From positions 1-13,440 of the forward strand of contig JASLMY010000131.1 of assembly GCA_030746295.1 (NCBI GenBank): a DNA stretch of 13,440 nt. Reading direction: 5' to 3'. The notes under the pieces were generated by a model. The model was given only the letters and a program-made list of their open reading frames with translations. It was not told the DNA's origin and searched no databases. The translations under genes and the position numbers were made by a program. Shown in pieces: positions 1-7,704 of the stretch. Positions within the stretch are counted from its first letter, which is position 1. Each line of letters starts with the position of its first letter. The DNA comes from Alphaproteobacteria bacterium. GTDB lineage: Bacteria; Pseudomonadota; Alphaproteobacteria; GCA-2731375.

Positions 1-217
1 GCGCCTGGGCGTGGACGTGATGGTCGTCGGCGAGATTGAAGGCGTGGTTCTCGACCAGCGCCAGGTTTCGGCTAGTCAAGGTCAGGTCGGCGCCGAGGCG
101 GGCGAGCTCGGCCGCGATGGCGGCACCGATACCCCGGCCGCCGCCGGTGACGATGGCGTGCCGGCCGGCGAGCGGCCGTGCCGCCAGTGCGTCTTCGTGC
201 TCTTCCCCTGTCGTCAT
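1..217 (-). CDS. SDR-family NAD(P)-dependent oxidoreductase, N-terminal part only
   Basis: The visible 72 codons begin at ATG 217 and run off the left edge. Residues 24-31 read TGGGRGIG, the cofactor-binding glycine motif of classical short-chain dehydrogenases. It sits after a beta strand (HAIVTGG) and is followed by the expected helix (AAIAAELARLGAD). The second strand ends TLTSRN, and Ser-Arg at 49-50 suggests NADP(H) rather than NAD(H); that is family knowledge, not proof. The catalytic Ser-Tyr-Lys region lies outside the window, so substrate and subfamily cannot be named. The SD is weak (AGAAGAG directly before the ATG). The gene diverges from the cupin gene across 76 bases that contain an inverted repeat at 247-267, so the two may share control. 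Confidence 0.85.
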   Translation of the reverse strand, partial: MTTGEEHEDALAARPLAGRHAIVTGGGRGIGAAIAAELARLGADLTLTSRNLALVENHAFNLADDHHVHAQA

Positions 218-246
218 CTCTTCTGCATGATGCCTCGACGGAAAAC

Positions 247-267
247 GGAACGGAAGAGCGCCGTTCC
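247..267. promoter_or_regulatory. Perfect 7-bp inverted repeat in a divergent promoter region, possible operator
   Basis: GGAACGG (247-253) and CCGTTCC (261-267) are exact reverse complements separated by 7 bases. The repeat lies between the divergent SDR (starts 217) and cupin (starts 294) genes, where a dimeric repressor or activator could act on both. It could also form a leader hairpin just before the cupin SD. No regulator gene is next to it in the window. Confidence 0.35.
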
Positions 268-293
268 CGAAGGCATCAGGGGAGAGAGACGCG

Positions 294-692
294 ATGAGCG
301 ACGAGGTCCGCACGCTACCGCCGACGGAGACCCGCTTCGTCAAGGGCAGCGCCGTCGAGACGCTGTCGATCGACGCGCTGGAGGGCGTCAAGCTGGCCGC
401 CAACCTGGGCGTCAAGCCGATGATGGTGGGCCGCGACATGGTCTTCCTGGAGGTGCATCGCCAGGCCGGCATTACCGACCCGGAGCACGCCCACCCCGAC
501 CACGAGTCGATCTGCTATCTCGTCAGCGGCAAGGTCCGGGTCGTGATCGAAGACGAGGAGTTCATCGCCGAGCCCGGCGACATCTGGATCCACCCCGCCG
601 GCGTGCCGCACTTCCACGAGACGCTGGAGGACAGCGTCCAGCTCGAGATCAAATCGCCGCCGCGCAAGACCTGGCCCGACCCGAAAGGCTAG
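294..692 (+). CDS. Small single-domain cupin protein
   Basis: This 132-residue protein is a one-domain cupin, a small beta-barrel metal-binding fold. Cupin motif 1 is visible: H65, H67 and E71 in the stretch from G59 to G79. Motif 2 runs G95-D-I-W-I-H-P-A-G-V-P-H106. H65, H67, E71 and H106 make a complete predicted metal-ligand set. The start follows a good SD (GGGGAGAGAG, 279-288). It is the first gene of an apparent operon: its stop is 4 bases before the GTG of an SDR, and a nitronate-monooxygenase-like gene follows. Single-domain cupins include dioxygenases, isomerases and non-enzymatic binding proteins, so the exact reaction cannot be read from sequence. The family is sure; the role is unknown but probably goes with the two following oxidoreductases. 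Confidence 0.9.
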   Translation: MSDEVRTLPPTETRFVKGSAVETLSIDALEGVKLAANLGVKPMMVGRDMVFLEVHRQAGITDPEHAHPDHESICYLVSGKVRVVIEDEEFIAEPGDIWIHPAGVPHFHETLEDSVQLEIKSPPRKTWPDPKG

Positions 693-696
693 CGCC

Positions 697-1479
697 GTGG
701 CCGGATACGCCGAGGGCCGGCCGGCGGCCCTCGTCACCGGCGGCCGGCGCGGTATCGGCCGCGCCATCGCCTGGGCCTTGGCCGAGGCCGGCTTCGACGT
801 CGCCATCGCCGACATCGTCGAGGACGAAGAGGTGCCCGTCACGCTCGACGGGATCTCGGAGCGGGGTGGCACGGGTCTCTTCGTGGCCGCGGACATCGCC
901 GAGCTCGACGACCACGGCCGCCTCGCGGATGCGGTTTGGGAGCGCTTCGGCGGCCTCGAATGCTTGGTCAACAACGCCGGCGTCCAGGTCGAGGTCCGCG
1001 GCGACTTGCTCGAAGCGACGCCCGAGAGCTACGACCGGCTGATGCGGGTCAACCTGCGCGGCCCCTACTTCCTGACCCAGCGGGTCGCCAAGCGGATGCT
1101 GGCCGAGCCGGAGGCGCGGGCCGAGCGCTCGATCGTCTCGATCTCCTCGGCCAACGCGATCATCGCCGCGACCAACCGCGGCGAATACTGCCTCTCCAAG
1201 ATCGGGGTCTCGATGATGACGCGGCTCTTCGCGCTGCGCCTCGCCGAGCACGGCATCCGGGTGCACGAGATCCGCCCCGGCACCATCCACACCGAGATGA
1301 CGGCGCCGGCGCGCGAGGACTACACCCGGCGCATCGCCGAGGGCATGACGCCGATCCGTCGCTGGGGCCAGCCCGAGGACATCGGCCGTACCGTGGCAGC
1401 ACTCGCCAGCGGTGCCTTGCCCTACACGACGGGCGAGGCCTTCCACGTCGACGGCGGCCTACACATCCGCCATCTTTGA
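697..1479 (+). CDS. SDR oxidoreductase, 3-ketoacyl-ACP-reductase-like (PRK12745 type)
   Basis: This 260-residue classical short-chain dehydrogenase has the full set of motifs: cofactor loop TGGRRGIG (14-21), NNAG (92-95), catalytic Ser around S151, and Y164-CLS-K168 as the YxxxK pair. Several stretches (ALVTGGRRGIG, NRGEYCLSK, STP-like RWGQPEDIGRTVAALASG, HVDGGL) match my memory of the family annotated as 3-ketoacyl-ACP reductase, PRK12745. Members are often stand-alone sugar or polyol/acyl dehydrogenases rather than the fatty-acid-synthesis FabG, and no other fab gene is nearby. Translation starts at GTG, 4 bases after the cupin stop, with AAAGG (684-688) as SD inside the end of the cupin gene; this suggests coupled translation. 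The next gene begins 11 bases downstream. Confidence 0.9.
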   Translation: MAGYAEGRPAALVTGGRRGIGRAIAWALAEAGFDVAIADIVEDEEVPVTLDGISERGGTGLFVAADIAELDDHGRLADAVWERFGGLECLVNNAGVQVEVRGDLLEATPESYDRLMRVNLRGPYFLTQRVAKRMLAEPEARAERSIVSISSANAIIAATNRGEYCLSKIGVSMMTRLFALRLAEHGIRVHEIRPGTIHTEMTAPAREDYTRRIAEGMTPIRRWGQPEDIGRTVAALASGALPYTTGEAFHVDGGLHIRHL

Positions 1480-1490
1480 GGGAGGCGGCC

Positions 1491-2504
1491 ATGACGACAG
1501 CCTTGACGACACCGATCTGCCGGCGCCTCGGCATCCGCTATCCGGTCTTTCAGGCCGGCATGGGTTGGGTCGCCCGGGCGGAGTTGGCCGCCGCGGTCTC
1601 GGCCGCCGGCGGGCTTGGCGTCATCGGCGCCGGCTCGACCATGACGGCGGACGAGCTTCGCGACGAGATCGGCCGAGCGAGGGCGGTGACCGACAAGCCC
1701 TTCGGCGTCGATATCCTGTTCGCCACGATCCGTGCCGAGGGTGATGACGTGGCCCGTTACACCGATGCTGTGCAGGCGATGGTCGAGGTGGTGCTGGCCG
1801 AACGGGTGCCGGTCCTGATCTCGGGCCTCGGCAGCCCGGCCGAGGTGGTGCCCGAGGCCAAGGCGCGCGGCATCACCGTCATGTCGGTGGTGGGCCAGGT
1901 CCGCCACGCGCTGAAGGCGGCGGGTGACGGCGTCGACGTTGTGATCGCTTCGGGCCGGGACGGCGGCGGTCATGTCGGCGAGATCGGCACTGCCGCATTG
2001 GTGCCCGCGGTGGTCGACGCGATGGCGGATTTGGGCGACGTACCCGTGCTGGCGGGCGGCGGCCTCGCCGACGGCCGCGGCCTGGCGGTGGCGTTGGCCT
2101 TCGGCGCCCAAGGCATCTGGATGGGGACCCGCTTCATCGCCACCGTCGAGGCCCGCGCGCATGACAACTTCAAGCACCGCATCGTCGAGACCGACACCGC
2201 CGGCACGGTCGTGACGCGAGCCCATTCAGGCAAGCCCTGCCGCCTGATCCGCAACCGCTTCACCGACTCCTGGGCCGGCCGCGAGGCCGAGATCGAGCCC
2301 TTTCCGCTGCAAGCGCTGAAGGTGGGCCATGCCGCCTCCGAGCGCGGCCGCATCCAGGGCGACGTCGACAACGGCGTCCTGCCGGCGGGGCAGAGCTCGG
2401 GCCTGATCGAGGAAGTGGTGTCGGCCGGCGCGGTGGTCGAAGCGGTGATGGCCGAGGCGGCGGCGGTCCTCGACCGGCTGCAATCGCCGCCGGACGCCGG
2501 ATAG
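1491..2504 (+). CDS. Nitronate monooxygenase-family flavoprotein (NMO/FabK-like TIM barrel)
   Basis: The product has 337 residues. The N-terminus (YPVFQAGMGWVA, 17-28) and GGLGVIGAG (40-48) are typical of the FMN-binding TIM barrel shared by nitronate monooxygenases and FabK-type enoyl reductases. The signature usually written EAGGH appears here as RDGGGH, with the putative catalytic base at H161. FMN phosphate contacts follow in LAGGGLADGRG (187-197) and GAQGIWMGTRF (205-215). The C-terminal GQSSGLI (300-306) is typical of NMO-type proteins. NMO enzymes oxidise alkyl nitronates with O2, but many relatives have other substrates (for example NADH:quinone reductases), so the reaction is inferred. 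The start is chosen by the strong SD GAGGGAGG (1478-1485). The gene is third in the cupin-SDR operon and converges on the dienoyl-CoA isomerase gene with only 10 bases between the stops. Confidence 0.88.
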   Translation: MTTALTTPICRRLGIRYPVFQAGMGWVARAELAAAVSAAGGLGVIGAGSTMTADELRDEIGRARAVTDKPFGVDILFATIRAEGDDVARYTDAVQAMVEVVLAERVPVLISGLGSPAEVVPEAKARGITVMSVVGQVRHALKAAGDGVDVVIASGRDGGGHVGEIGTAALVPAVVDAMADLGDVPVLAGGGLADGRGLAVALAFGAQGIWMGTRFIATVEARAHDNFKHRIVETDTAGTVVTRAHSGKPCRLIRNRFTDSWAGREAEIEPFPLQALKVGHAASERGRIQGDVDNGVLPAGQSSGLIEEVVSAGAVVEAVMAEAAAVLDRLQSPPDAG

Positions 2505-2514
2505 GCAGGCCTCG

Positions 2515-3363
2515 TCAGGCGCGGCGGTTACGTACCCGCCCGGCTGGCGGCGCCAGGTCGGCAAACTCGGCCGTGCGCTTGTCCTGCTGCGCCTCGATGC
2601 CGCGGCGAAGATCGTCGGTATCCAGCATGGCAGCACTCCAGGTGGCGACGTAGTTCAAGCCGTCGGCGACCGAGTGGTCGCGGCCGTAGTTCAGCATCTC
2701 CTTGGCGCCGGCGACGGCCAGCGGCGATTTCTCGGTGATTGTCTCAGCCACCCTCAGGACTTCTTCCAACATCGCGTCCTTGTCGTCGAAGACCGCATTG
2801 ACGAGGCCGACGGCGCGGGCCTCGGCGCCGGCGAGGCGCCGGCCGGTATAGGCGAGCTCGCGGACGAGACCGTCGGGGATCAGCTTCGGCAGCCGTTGCA
2901 GCGTGCCGACGTCGGCCGCCATGCCGATGTTGGTCTCGTGGATGGAGAAGAAGGCGTCGGCCGTGCAGTAGCGGATGTCGCAGGCGCTGACCAAGTCGAC
3001 GCCGCCGCCGATGCAGGCGCCATTGACGGCGGCCAAGACCGGCGCCCGGCAACGCTCGATGACGTTGAAGCTCTCCTGATACTCCAAGACGATGCGCCTG
3101 AGCTGCTCGCGCCCGCGGCTCGCTGCCATCTCGGCGGGCGGTGACAGGCCCTCGAAGGCGGAGAGGTCCATGCCGGCGCTGAAATGCTTGCCGGCGGCGT
3201 CGATGACGACGGCGCGGACCTCCGGGTTCTCGGCGATGGCGGCGAAGACGTCGATCATCTCCTGCCAGAAGGCAGGCGTCATCGCGTTGGCGAGGTCCGG
3301 GCGGTCGAGGGTGACCCGGGCCACCCGGCCCTCGACGGCGTAAGCCAGGGATTGCTTGCTCAT
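2515..3363 (-). CDS. Crotonase-family delta3,5-delta2,4-dienoyl-CoA isomerase (ECH1-like)
   Basis: The protein has 282 residues. The crotonase signature is clear: the oxyanion-hole segment FSAGMDL (61-67) and the second one in NGACIGGGVDLVSACDIRY (114-132). D123, E143 and D151 have the same 20 and 8 residue spacings as the three acidic catalytic residues of mammalian ECH1 (D176, E196, D204). The flanking sequence AADVGTLQRLPK and the later RDHSVADGLNYVATW also match ECH1-type proteins. I therefore call it a dienoyl-CoA isomerase for unsaturated fatty acid beta-oxidation rather than a plain hydratase. It starts 38 bases after the cytochrome c gene on the same strand. It has no clear SD, and a small hairpin (3380-3392) lies in the gap. 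An ordinary enoyl-CoA hydratase/isomerase is the alternative. Confidence 0.9.
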   Translation of the reverse strand: MSKQSLAYAVEGRVARVTLDRPDLANAMTPAFWQEMIDVFAAIAENPEVRAVVIDAAGKHFSAGMDLSAFEGLSPPAEMAASRGREQLRRIVLEYQESFNVIERCRAPVLAAVNGACIGGGVDLVSACDIRYCTADAFFSIHETNIGMAADVGTLQRLPKLIPDGLVRELAYTGRRLAGAEARAVGLVNAVFDDKDAMLEEVLRVAETITEKSPLAVAGAKEMLNYGRDHSVADGLNYVATWSAAMLDTDDLRRGIEAQQDKRTAEFADLAPPAGRVRNRRA

Positions 3364-3376
3364 GGCCGCAGTCTAC

Positions 3377-3392
3377 AAAGCCGGCCGCCGGC
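3377..3392 (-). terminator. Small hairpin with U run after the cytochrome c gene, possible weak terminator
   Basis: Read on the minus strand, GCCGG-CGG-CCGGC forms a 5-bp all-GC stem with a 3-base loop, followed directly by TTT. It sits 9 bases beyond the cytochrome c stop and 13 bases before the isomerase ATG. It could partly separate the two genes, or be a chance hairpin of GC-rich sequence. The stem is short and the T run is only three. Confidence 0.25.
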
Positions 3393-3401
3393 GCGCGAGG
3401 C

Positions 3402-4247
3402 TCATTCGGGCGAGGGCACCGGCTTCAACGTCCTGAGATAGGCGATGATCGCGTCCAGGTCCGGCGCCGAAATGTTGCGGTAATAGCCGACCCCCATCGG
3501 TGGCATCAGGCGGCTGCCGTCGGGACGAATGCCGGTGGTGATGATCTTTTTCAATTGCGCATCGGTATAGCCGGCGACGCCGTCGCCGTGCGGGGTGATG
3601 TTGGGCGAGACCGAGACGCCCCAGGGGCCGGGAAACTGAAAACCGCCGGCGCCGAGTTGGCTCTCATAGTCGAAGTGGCCCTTGACCATGGGCGTGTGGC
3701 ACTCGATGCAATGGCCCAAAGGCCCGGCGAGGTAGGCGCCGTAGACGACCTTGTCGTCCCGCGGCACATCGGCGACGCGCCCGACCGACGGGCCCCAGGC
3801 GGGAGGCAGGGGGATGTCGTAGGCCGACTTCGGCACCTTGTTCCTCACCGGCTTCACCGTCCTGAGGTAGGCGACGATCGCCGCGACGTCGGTGTCGGAT
3901 ATCCGACGGTAGAGGCCGAAGGGCATCGGCGGGCCGATCAGGCTGCCGTCGGGGCGCTTGCCGTCGCGGATCGCGGTGACGATCTGGGCGTCGGTCCAGG
4001 CGCCGATGCCGGTCTCCTTATCCTGGGTGATGTTGGGGGCGTAGGCTGTCATGTCCGTGTCCTTGTGCACCAGCTGACCGGCCAGCTCCATGCCCGGCGC
4101 CGGCCCCGTCGGCGTTTGCGGCGTGTGGCAGTTGCCGCAGGCGACGATCGAGCGCACCAGATAAGTGCCGCGTTCCAACGGCGTCTCGGCGGACGCCGAA
4201 GCTGCCCAAACTATTCCTAATGCGAAGGCGAGCGTGATGCGTCGCAT
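3402..4247 (-). CDS. Exported dihaem cytochrome c (alcohol/gluconate dehydrogenase cytochrome-subunit type)
   Basis: The protein has 281 residues from ATG 4247. A Sec signal peptide is visible (MRRITLAFALGIVWAASASA, probable cleavage after residue 20). Two tandem class I cytochrome c domains follow. The first has haem motif CGNCH (37-41) with distal Met in GPPMPFG (M108); the second has CIECH (180-184) with Met in PPMGVGYY (M251). Each domain ends in the expected helix (DVAAIVAYLRTVKPV, DLDAIIAYLRTLKPV). Similar two- or three-haem proteins are electron-accepting subunits of periplasmic dehydrogenases, but no dehydrogenase partner is visible here. A TTG at 4262 would add five residues. I chose the ATG because it restores a normal signal peptide and because nine G (4252-4260) lie in the SD position. 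The isomerase gene follows in the same direction. Confidence 0.9.
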   Translation of the reverse strand: MRRITLAFALGIVWAASASAETPLERGTYLVRSIVACGNCHTPQTPTGPAPGMELAGQLVHKDTDMTAYAPNITQDKETGIGAWTDAQIVTAIRDGKRPDGSLIGPPMPFGLYRRISDTDVAAIVAYLRTVKPVRNKVPKSAYDIPLPPAWGPSVGRVADVPRDDKVVYGAYLAGPLGHCIECHTPMVKGHFDYESQLGAGGFQFPGPWGVSVSPNITPHGDGVAGYTDAQLKKIITTGIRPDGSRLMPPMGVGYYRNISAPDLDAIIAYLRTLKPVPSPE

Positions 4248-4251
4248 GGTT

Positions 4252-4260
4252 CCCCCCCCC
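4252..4260 (-). repeat. Run of nine G in the ribosome-binding region of the cytochrome c gene
   Basis: The minus strand reads GGATT, then nine G, then AACC-ATG. The G run is in the position of the SD, ending 4 bases before the start codon. Homopolymer G tracts of this length can change length by slippage and so alter SD spacing. No other such tract was noticed in the window. Confidence 0.7.
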
Positions 4261-4334
4261 AATCCTATGACCTGATGGTGTCACCGAACGAATGCCGGTG
4301 TCTGAAAGTCGGCGCGATCCTTACAGAACGGCGC

Positions 4335-4362
4335 TATTTAACAACAGCGCTTTCTAATTCAA
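4335..4362 (-). promoter_or_regulatory. Candidate promoter for the cytochrome c gene
   Basis: On the minus strand TTGAAT (4357-4362) and TAAATA (4335-4340) are 16 bases apart, in a locally AT-rich part of the 152-base gap between the aminotransferase and cytochrome c genes. The -35 is fair and the -10 matches only three consensus positions. A 5-bp hairpin (GCGCT/AGCGC, 4331-4350) overlaps it. Confidence 0.25.
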
Positions 4363-4399
4363 GCGGCGATCGAGAGGCGAGGATCCCGCTGCCTCGAGC

Positions 4400-5716
4400 T
4401 CAGCCGCCGATCAGTCCGGCGCGGCTGTCGAAGAACTCGGCGAGTGCCTCGACCAGGGTTTCCAGATCGTCGTCGGTCATCGGCAGCATCATGTTGAACA
4501 TGCCGCGCCGCGCGATGTAGATGCCGCGCTCGAACATGTCGAAGTGCAGCAGGGTGCGAAGCTCCTGGTTACCGGCCTGGGCGTCGTCGGGACCGGCGAT
4601 CCGGCCGTGGCGGAAGTGGATCGACATCATCGAGCCGATGCCGGTGAACTGGGCCGCGAGCCCGCGCTCGGTCGCGAGCCCGTTCAGCCGCGCGCGCAGC
4701 TTGTCGCCGCGGGCGTTGAAGTCCGCGACCTCGTCCTTGGGATAGACCTCAGTCAGGCCGGTGAGGCCGGCGCTCATGGTCAGCACGTTGTTGTTGAAGG
4801 TGCCGGCATGCGGGATGGCGTCGGCCCGGCGGGGATCGTAGCGGTCCATGATGTCGGCCCGGCCGCCGAAGGCGCCGAAGGTGAGGCCGCCGCCGATATA
4901 CTTGCCGAGCGAGGTGAGGTCCGGCGTAATCCCGAGCCGGCCCTGCAGCCCGCCCGGACCGAGGCGCGAGGTCATCACCTCGTCGAAGATCAACAGCGCG
5001 CCGACCCGCGTCGTTTCCTGGCGTAGCATGGCGAGGAACTCGGGCGCCGCCGGGATACAGCCGCCGCTGCCCATCATCGGCTCCAGGATGACGCAGGCGA
5101 GGTCGTCGCCGTGCTCGGCGATCATCTCGCGGCAGAAGTCGATGTCGTTGTAGCGGCCGAGGAGGAAAGGGAAGGGGGCGTTGATCGGCATCTCAGGGAC
5201 GGCGAAGTAGAAGACACCACCGTGATAACCACCCTTCATCACCATGACCTTCGACCGTCCGGTGACGGCGCGGGCGGTGGAGATCGCCATCAGGTTGGAT
5301 TCGGTGCCGGAGTTGGTGAAGCGCACCCGCTCGATGCCCGGAAAGCGGTCGACCACGGCCGCCGCCAGCTTGGCCTCGGTCTCGTTCTGCCCGCCGAGCA
5401 CGATGCCGGCATCGAGGGCCTGGTCGACGGCGGCTCGGATCCTGGGGTTGGAGTGGCCGTAGAGGCCGGCGGTGTACTCGCCCAGGAAGTCGACATACTC
5501 GTGACCGTCGACATCGGTGACCCGCGCGCCGTTCCCTGAGGCCAAGGTCAGCGGGAAGGGCGAATAGAAGATCGAGGTGCGCGTATTGCCGCCCGGCATC
5601 ACCTCGCAGGCGGCCTCGAAACGGGCCCGGCTCTCGGGATTGTTGGCGACGTAGTTGGCCTCGGCCTCGGCGAGTGCCGAGGCGAGGTCGACATTGGCCT
5701 GCTGCGCCAGACTCAT
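4400..5716 (-). CDS. Class III PLP aminotransferase, glutamate-1-semialdehyde aminomutase-like
   Basis: The 438-residue protein has the class III aminotransferase fold. Visible elements are PGGNTR (41-46), FTNSGTESN (133-141) for cofactor phosphate binding, GGYHG (162-166), IFDEV with D245 for the PLP ring nitrogen, and the Schiff-base lysine K272 in TSLGKYIGGG. The sequence resembles glutamate-1-semialdehyde 2,1-aminomutase, but the loop after the lysine reads HAGTFNNN (303-310) instead of the GTLSGNP usual in HemL. Most alphaproteobacteria make 5-aminolevulinate by ALA synthase. I therefore infer an amino-acid or amine transaminase, not haem synthesis. The start is 7 bases after the stop of a stand-alone Lrp-type domain gene, and the SD TGAGG overlaps that stop, so translation is probably coupled. 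Confidence 0.9.
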   Translation of the reverse strand: MSLAQQANVDLASALAEAEANYVANNPESRARFEAACEVMPGGNTRTSIFYSPFPLTLASGNGARVTDVDGHEYVDFLGEYTAGLYGHSNPRIRAAVDQALDAGIVLGGQNETEAKLAAAVVDRFPGIERVRFTNSGTESNLMAISTARAVTGRSKVMVMKGGYHGGVFYFAVPEMPINAPFPFLLGRYNDIDFCREMIAEHGDDLACVILEPMMGSGGCIPAAPEFLAMLRQETTRVGALLIFDEVMTSRLGPGGLQGRLGITPDLTSLGKYIGGGLTFGAFGGRADIMDRYDPRRADAIPHAGTFNNNVLTMSAGLTGLTEVYPKDEVADFNARGDKLRARLNGLATERGLAAQFTGIGSMMSIHFRHGRIAGPDDAQAGNQELRTLLHFDMFERGIYIARRGMFNMMLPMTDDDLETLVEALAEFFDSRAGLIGG

Positions 5717-5723
5717 TGGGGCC

Positions 5724-5966
5724 TCACGAGAAGGATTTGAAGGTGATCAGGGTGAAGGTGTCCTTGACGCCGGCGAGGCGTTGGATCTCCTCGGTGACGA
5801 AGTGGCCGATGTCTTGGCCGTCCTGGAGATGGCACTTCATCATCAGGTCGTACTGGCCGGATATGGAGTGGACCTCGGAGATGTGCTCGACCCGGTCGAC
5901 CGCCTGATTGGCGACATTGTAGGTCTCGCCCAGCTCGCACTTCACCATCACGAAGATCGTCTGCAT
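5724..5966 (-). CDS. Stand-alone Lrp/AsnC ligand-binding (RAM) domain protein
   Basis: The 80-residue protein corresponds to the C-terminal effector-binding domain of Lrp/AsnC regulators only: MQTIFVMVKCELG, then a helix, then SISGQYDLMMKCHLQDGQDIGHFVTEEI, then GVKDTFTLITFKSF. There is no helix-turn-helix, and the start (after ACGAGG) leaves no room for one. Stand-alone domains of this type form oligomers and bind amino acids; some modulate full-length Lrp proteins or metabolic enzymes. It is immediately upstream of, and translationally coupled to, a class III aminotransferase. This suggests that its ligand is the substrate or product of that enzyme. The family call is firm; the regulatory role is inference. 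Confidence 0.88.
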   Translation of the reverse strand: MQTIFVMVKCELGETYNVANQAVDRVEHISEVHSISGQYDLMMKCHLQDGQDIGHFVTEEIQRLAGVKDTFTLITFKSFS

Positions 5967-6002
5967 GGCACCTCGTCCCGTCCGGCAAGGATCGTCGTCG
6001 TC

Positions 6003-6008
6003 ATGATA
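6003..6008 (-). promoter_or_regulatory. Candidate -10 box for the Lrp-domain/aminotransferase operon
   Basis: On the minus strand TATCAT (6003-6008) matches five of six -10 positions. With a 17-base spacer the -35 would be TGGATG, a weak match. The leader to the ATG at 5966 would be about 30 bases. There is no terminator-like structure between the helicase stop (6068) and this gene, so read-through from the helicase is also possible. Confidence 0.25.
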
Positions 6009-6067
6009 GACGAGCCGCCCGGCGCCATCCAGGGTCCGAGACGTCGGTTACCTGGTATCGGCGGAAC

Positions 6068-7528
<1,461 letters not shown>

Positions 7529-7634
7529 GAAAACGTTCGGTTGGGATCGCGAACCAGTGGATCGTTTGCCGGCCGTCGCCCGTTGGCGTGTGTTCGAAAT
7601 CCGTTGTACCTGGGCCGGCGAACCCGAGTGCGAC

Positions 7635-7660
7635 ATAATACCAGCGGCGCGTTAAGTCAA
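7635..7660 (-). promoter_or_regulatory. Candidate promoter for the helicase gene
   Basis: On the minus strand TTGACT (7655-7660) is followed 14 bases later by TATTAT (7635-7640). Both boxes match consensus well but the spacing is short. If used, transcription would start about 100 bases before the helicase ATG, leaving a long leader without an SD, which would fit a temperature-controlled helicase mRNA. The same 176-base region must hold the divergent hydrolase promoter, which I could not identify. Confidence 0.35.
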
Positions 7661-7704
7661 CGCTTGGTTGCCAGAAGGGTGGCCGGTCCCGGAGCAAAAC
7701 CTCT

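Noticed and set aside
247..263. GGAAC...GTT as an EcfG (general stress) promoter
   Set aside because: The spacing is 11 bases instead of the 16-17 required; the symmetry of the inverted repeat explains the match.
11..1042. Long plus-strand open frame (343 codons) over the left end
   Set aside because: It is antisense to the SDR and out of frame with the cupin and second SDR, both of which have clear motifs; its translation is Arg/Pro/Gly-rich, typical of a shadow frame in GC-rich DNA.
4331..4354. Hairpin GCGCT/AGCGC followed by TTTCT on the plus strand, terminator-like
   Set aside because: No plus-strand gene ends upstream; the stem is only 5 bp, and it overlaps the candidate cytochrome c promoter.
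4374..4395. GAGGC/GCCTC inverted repeat just after the aminotransferase stop
   Set aside because: Five pairs with a 12-base loop and no T run; expected by chance at this GC content.
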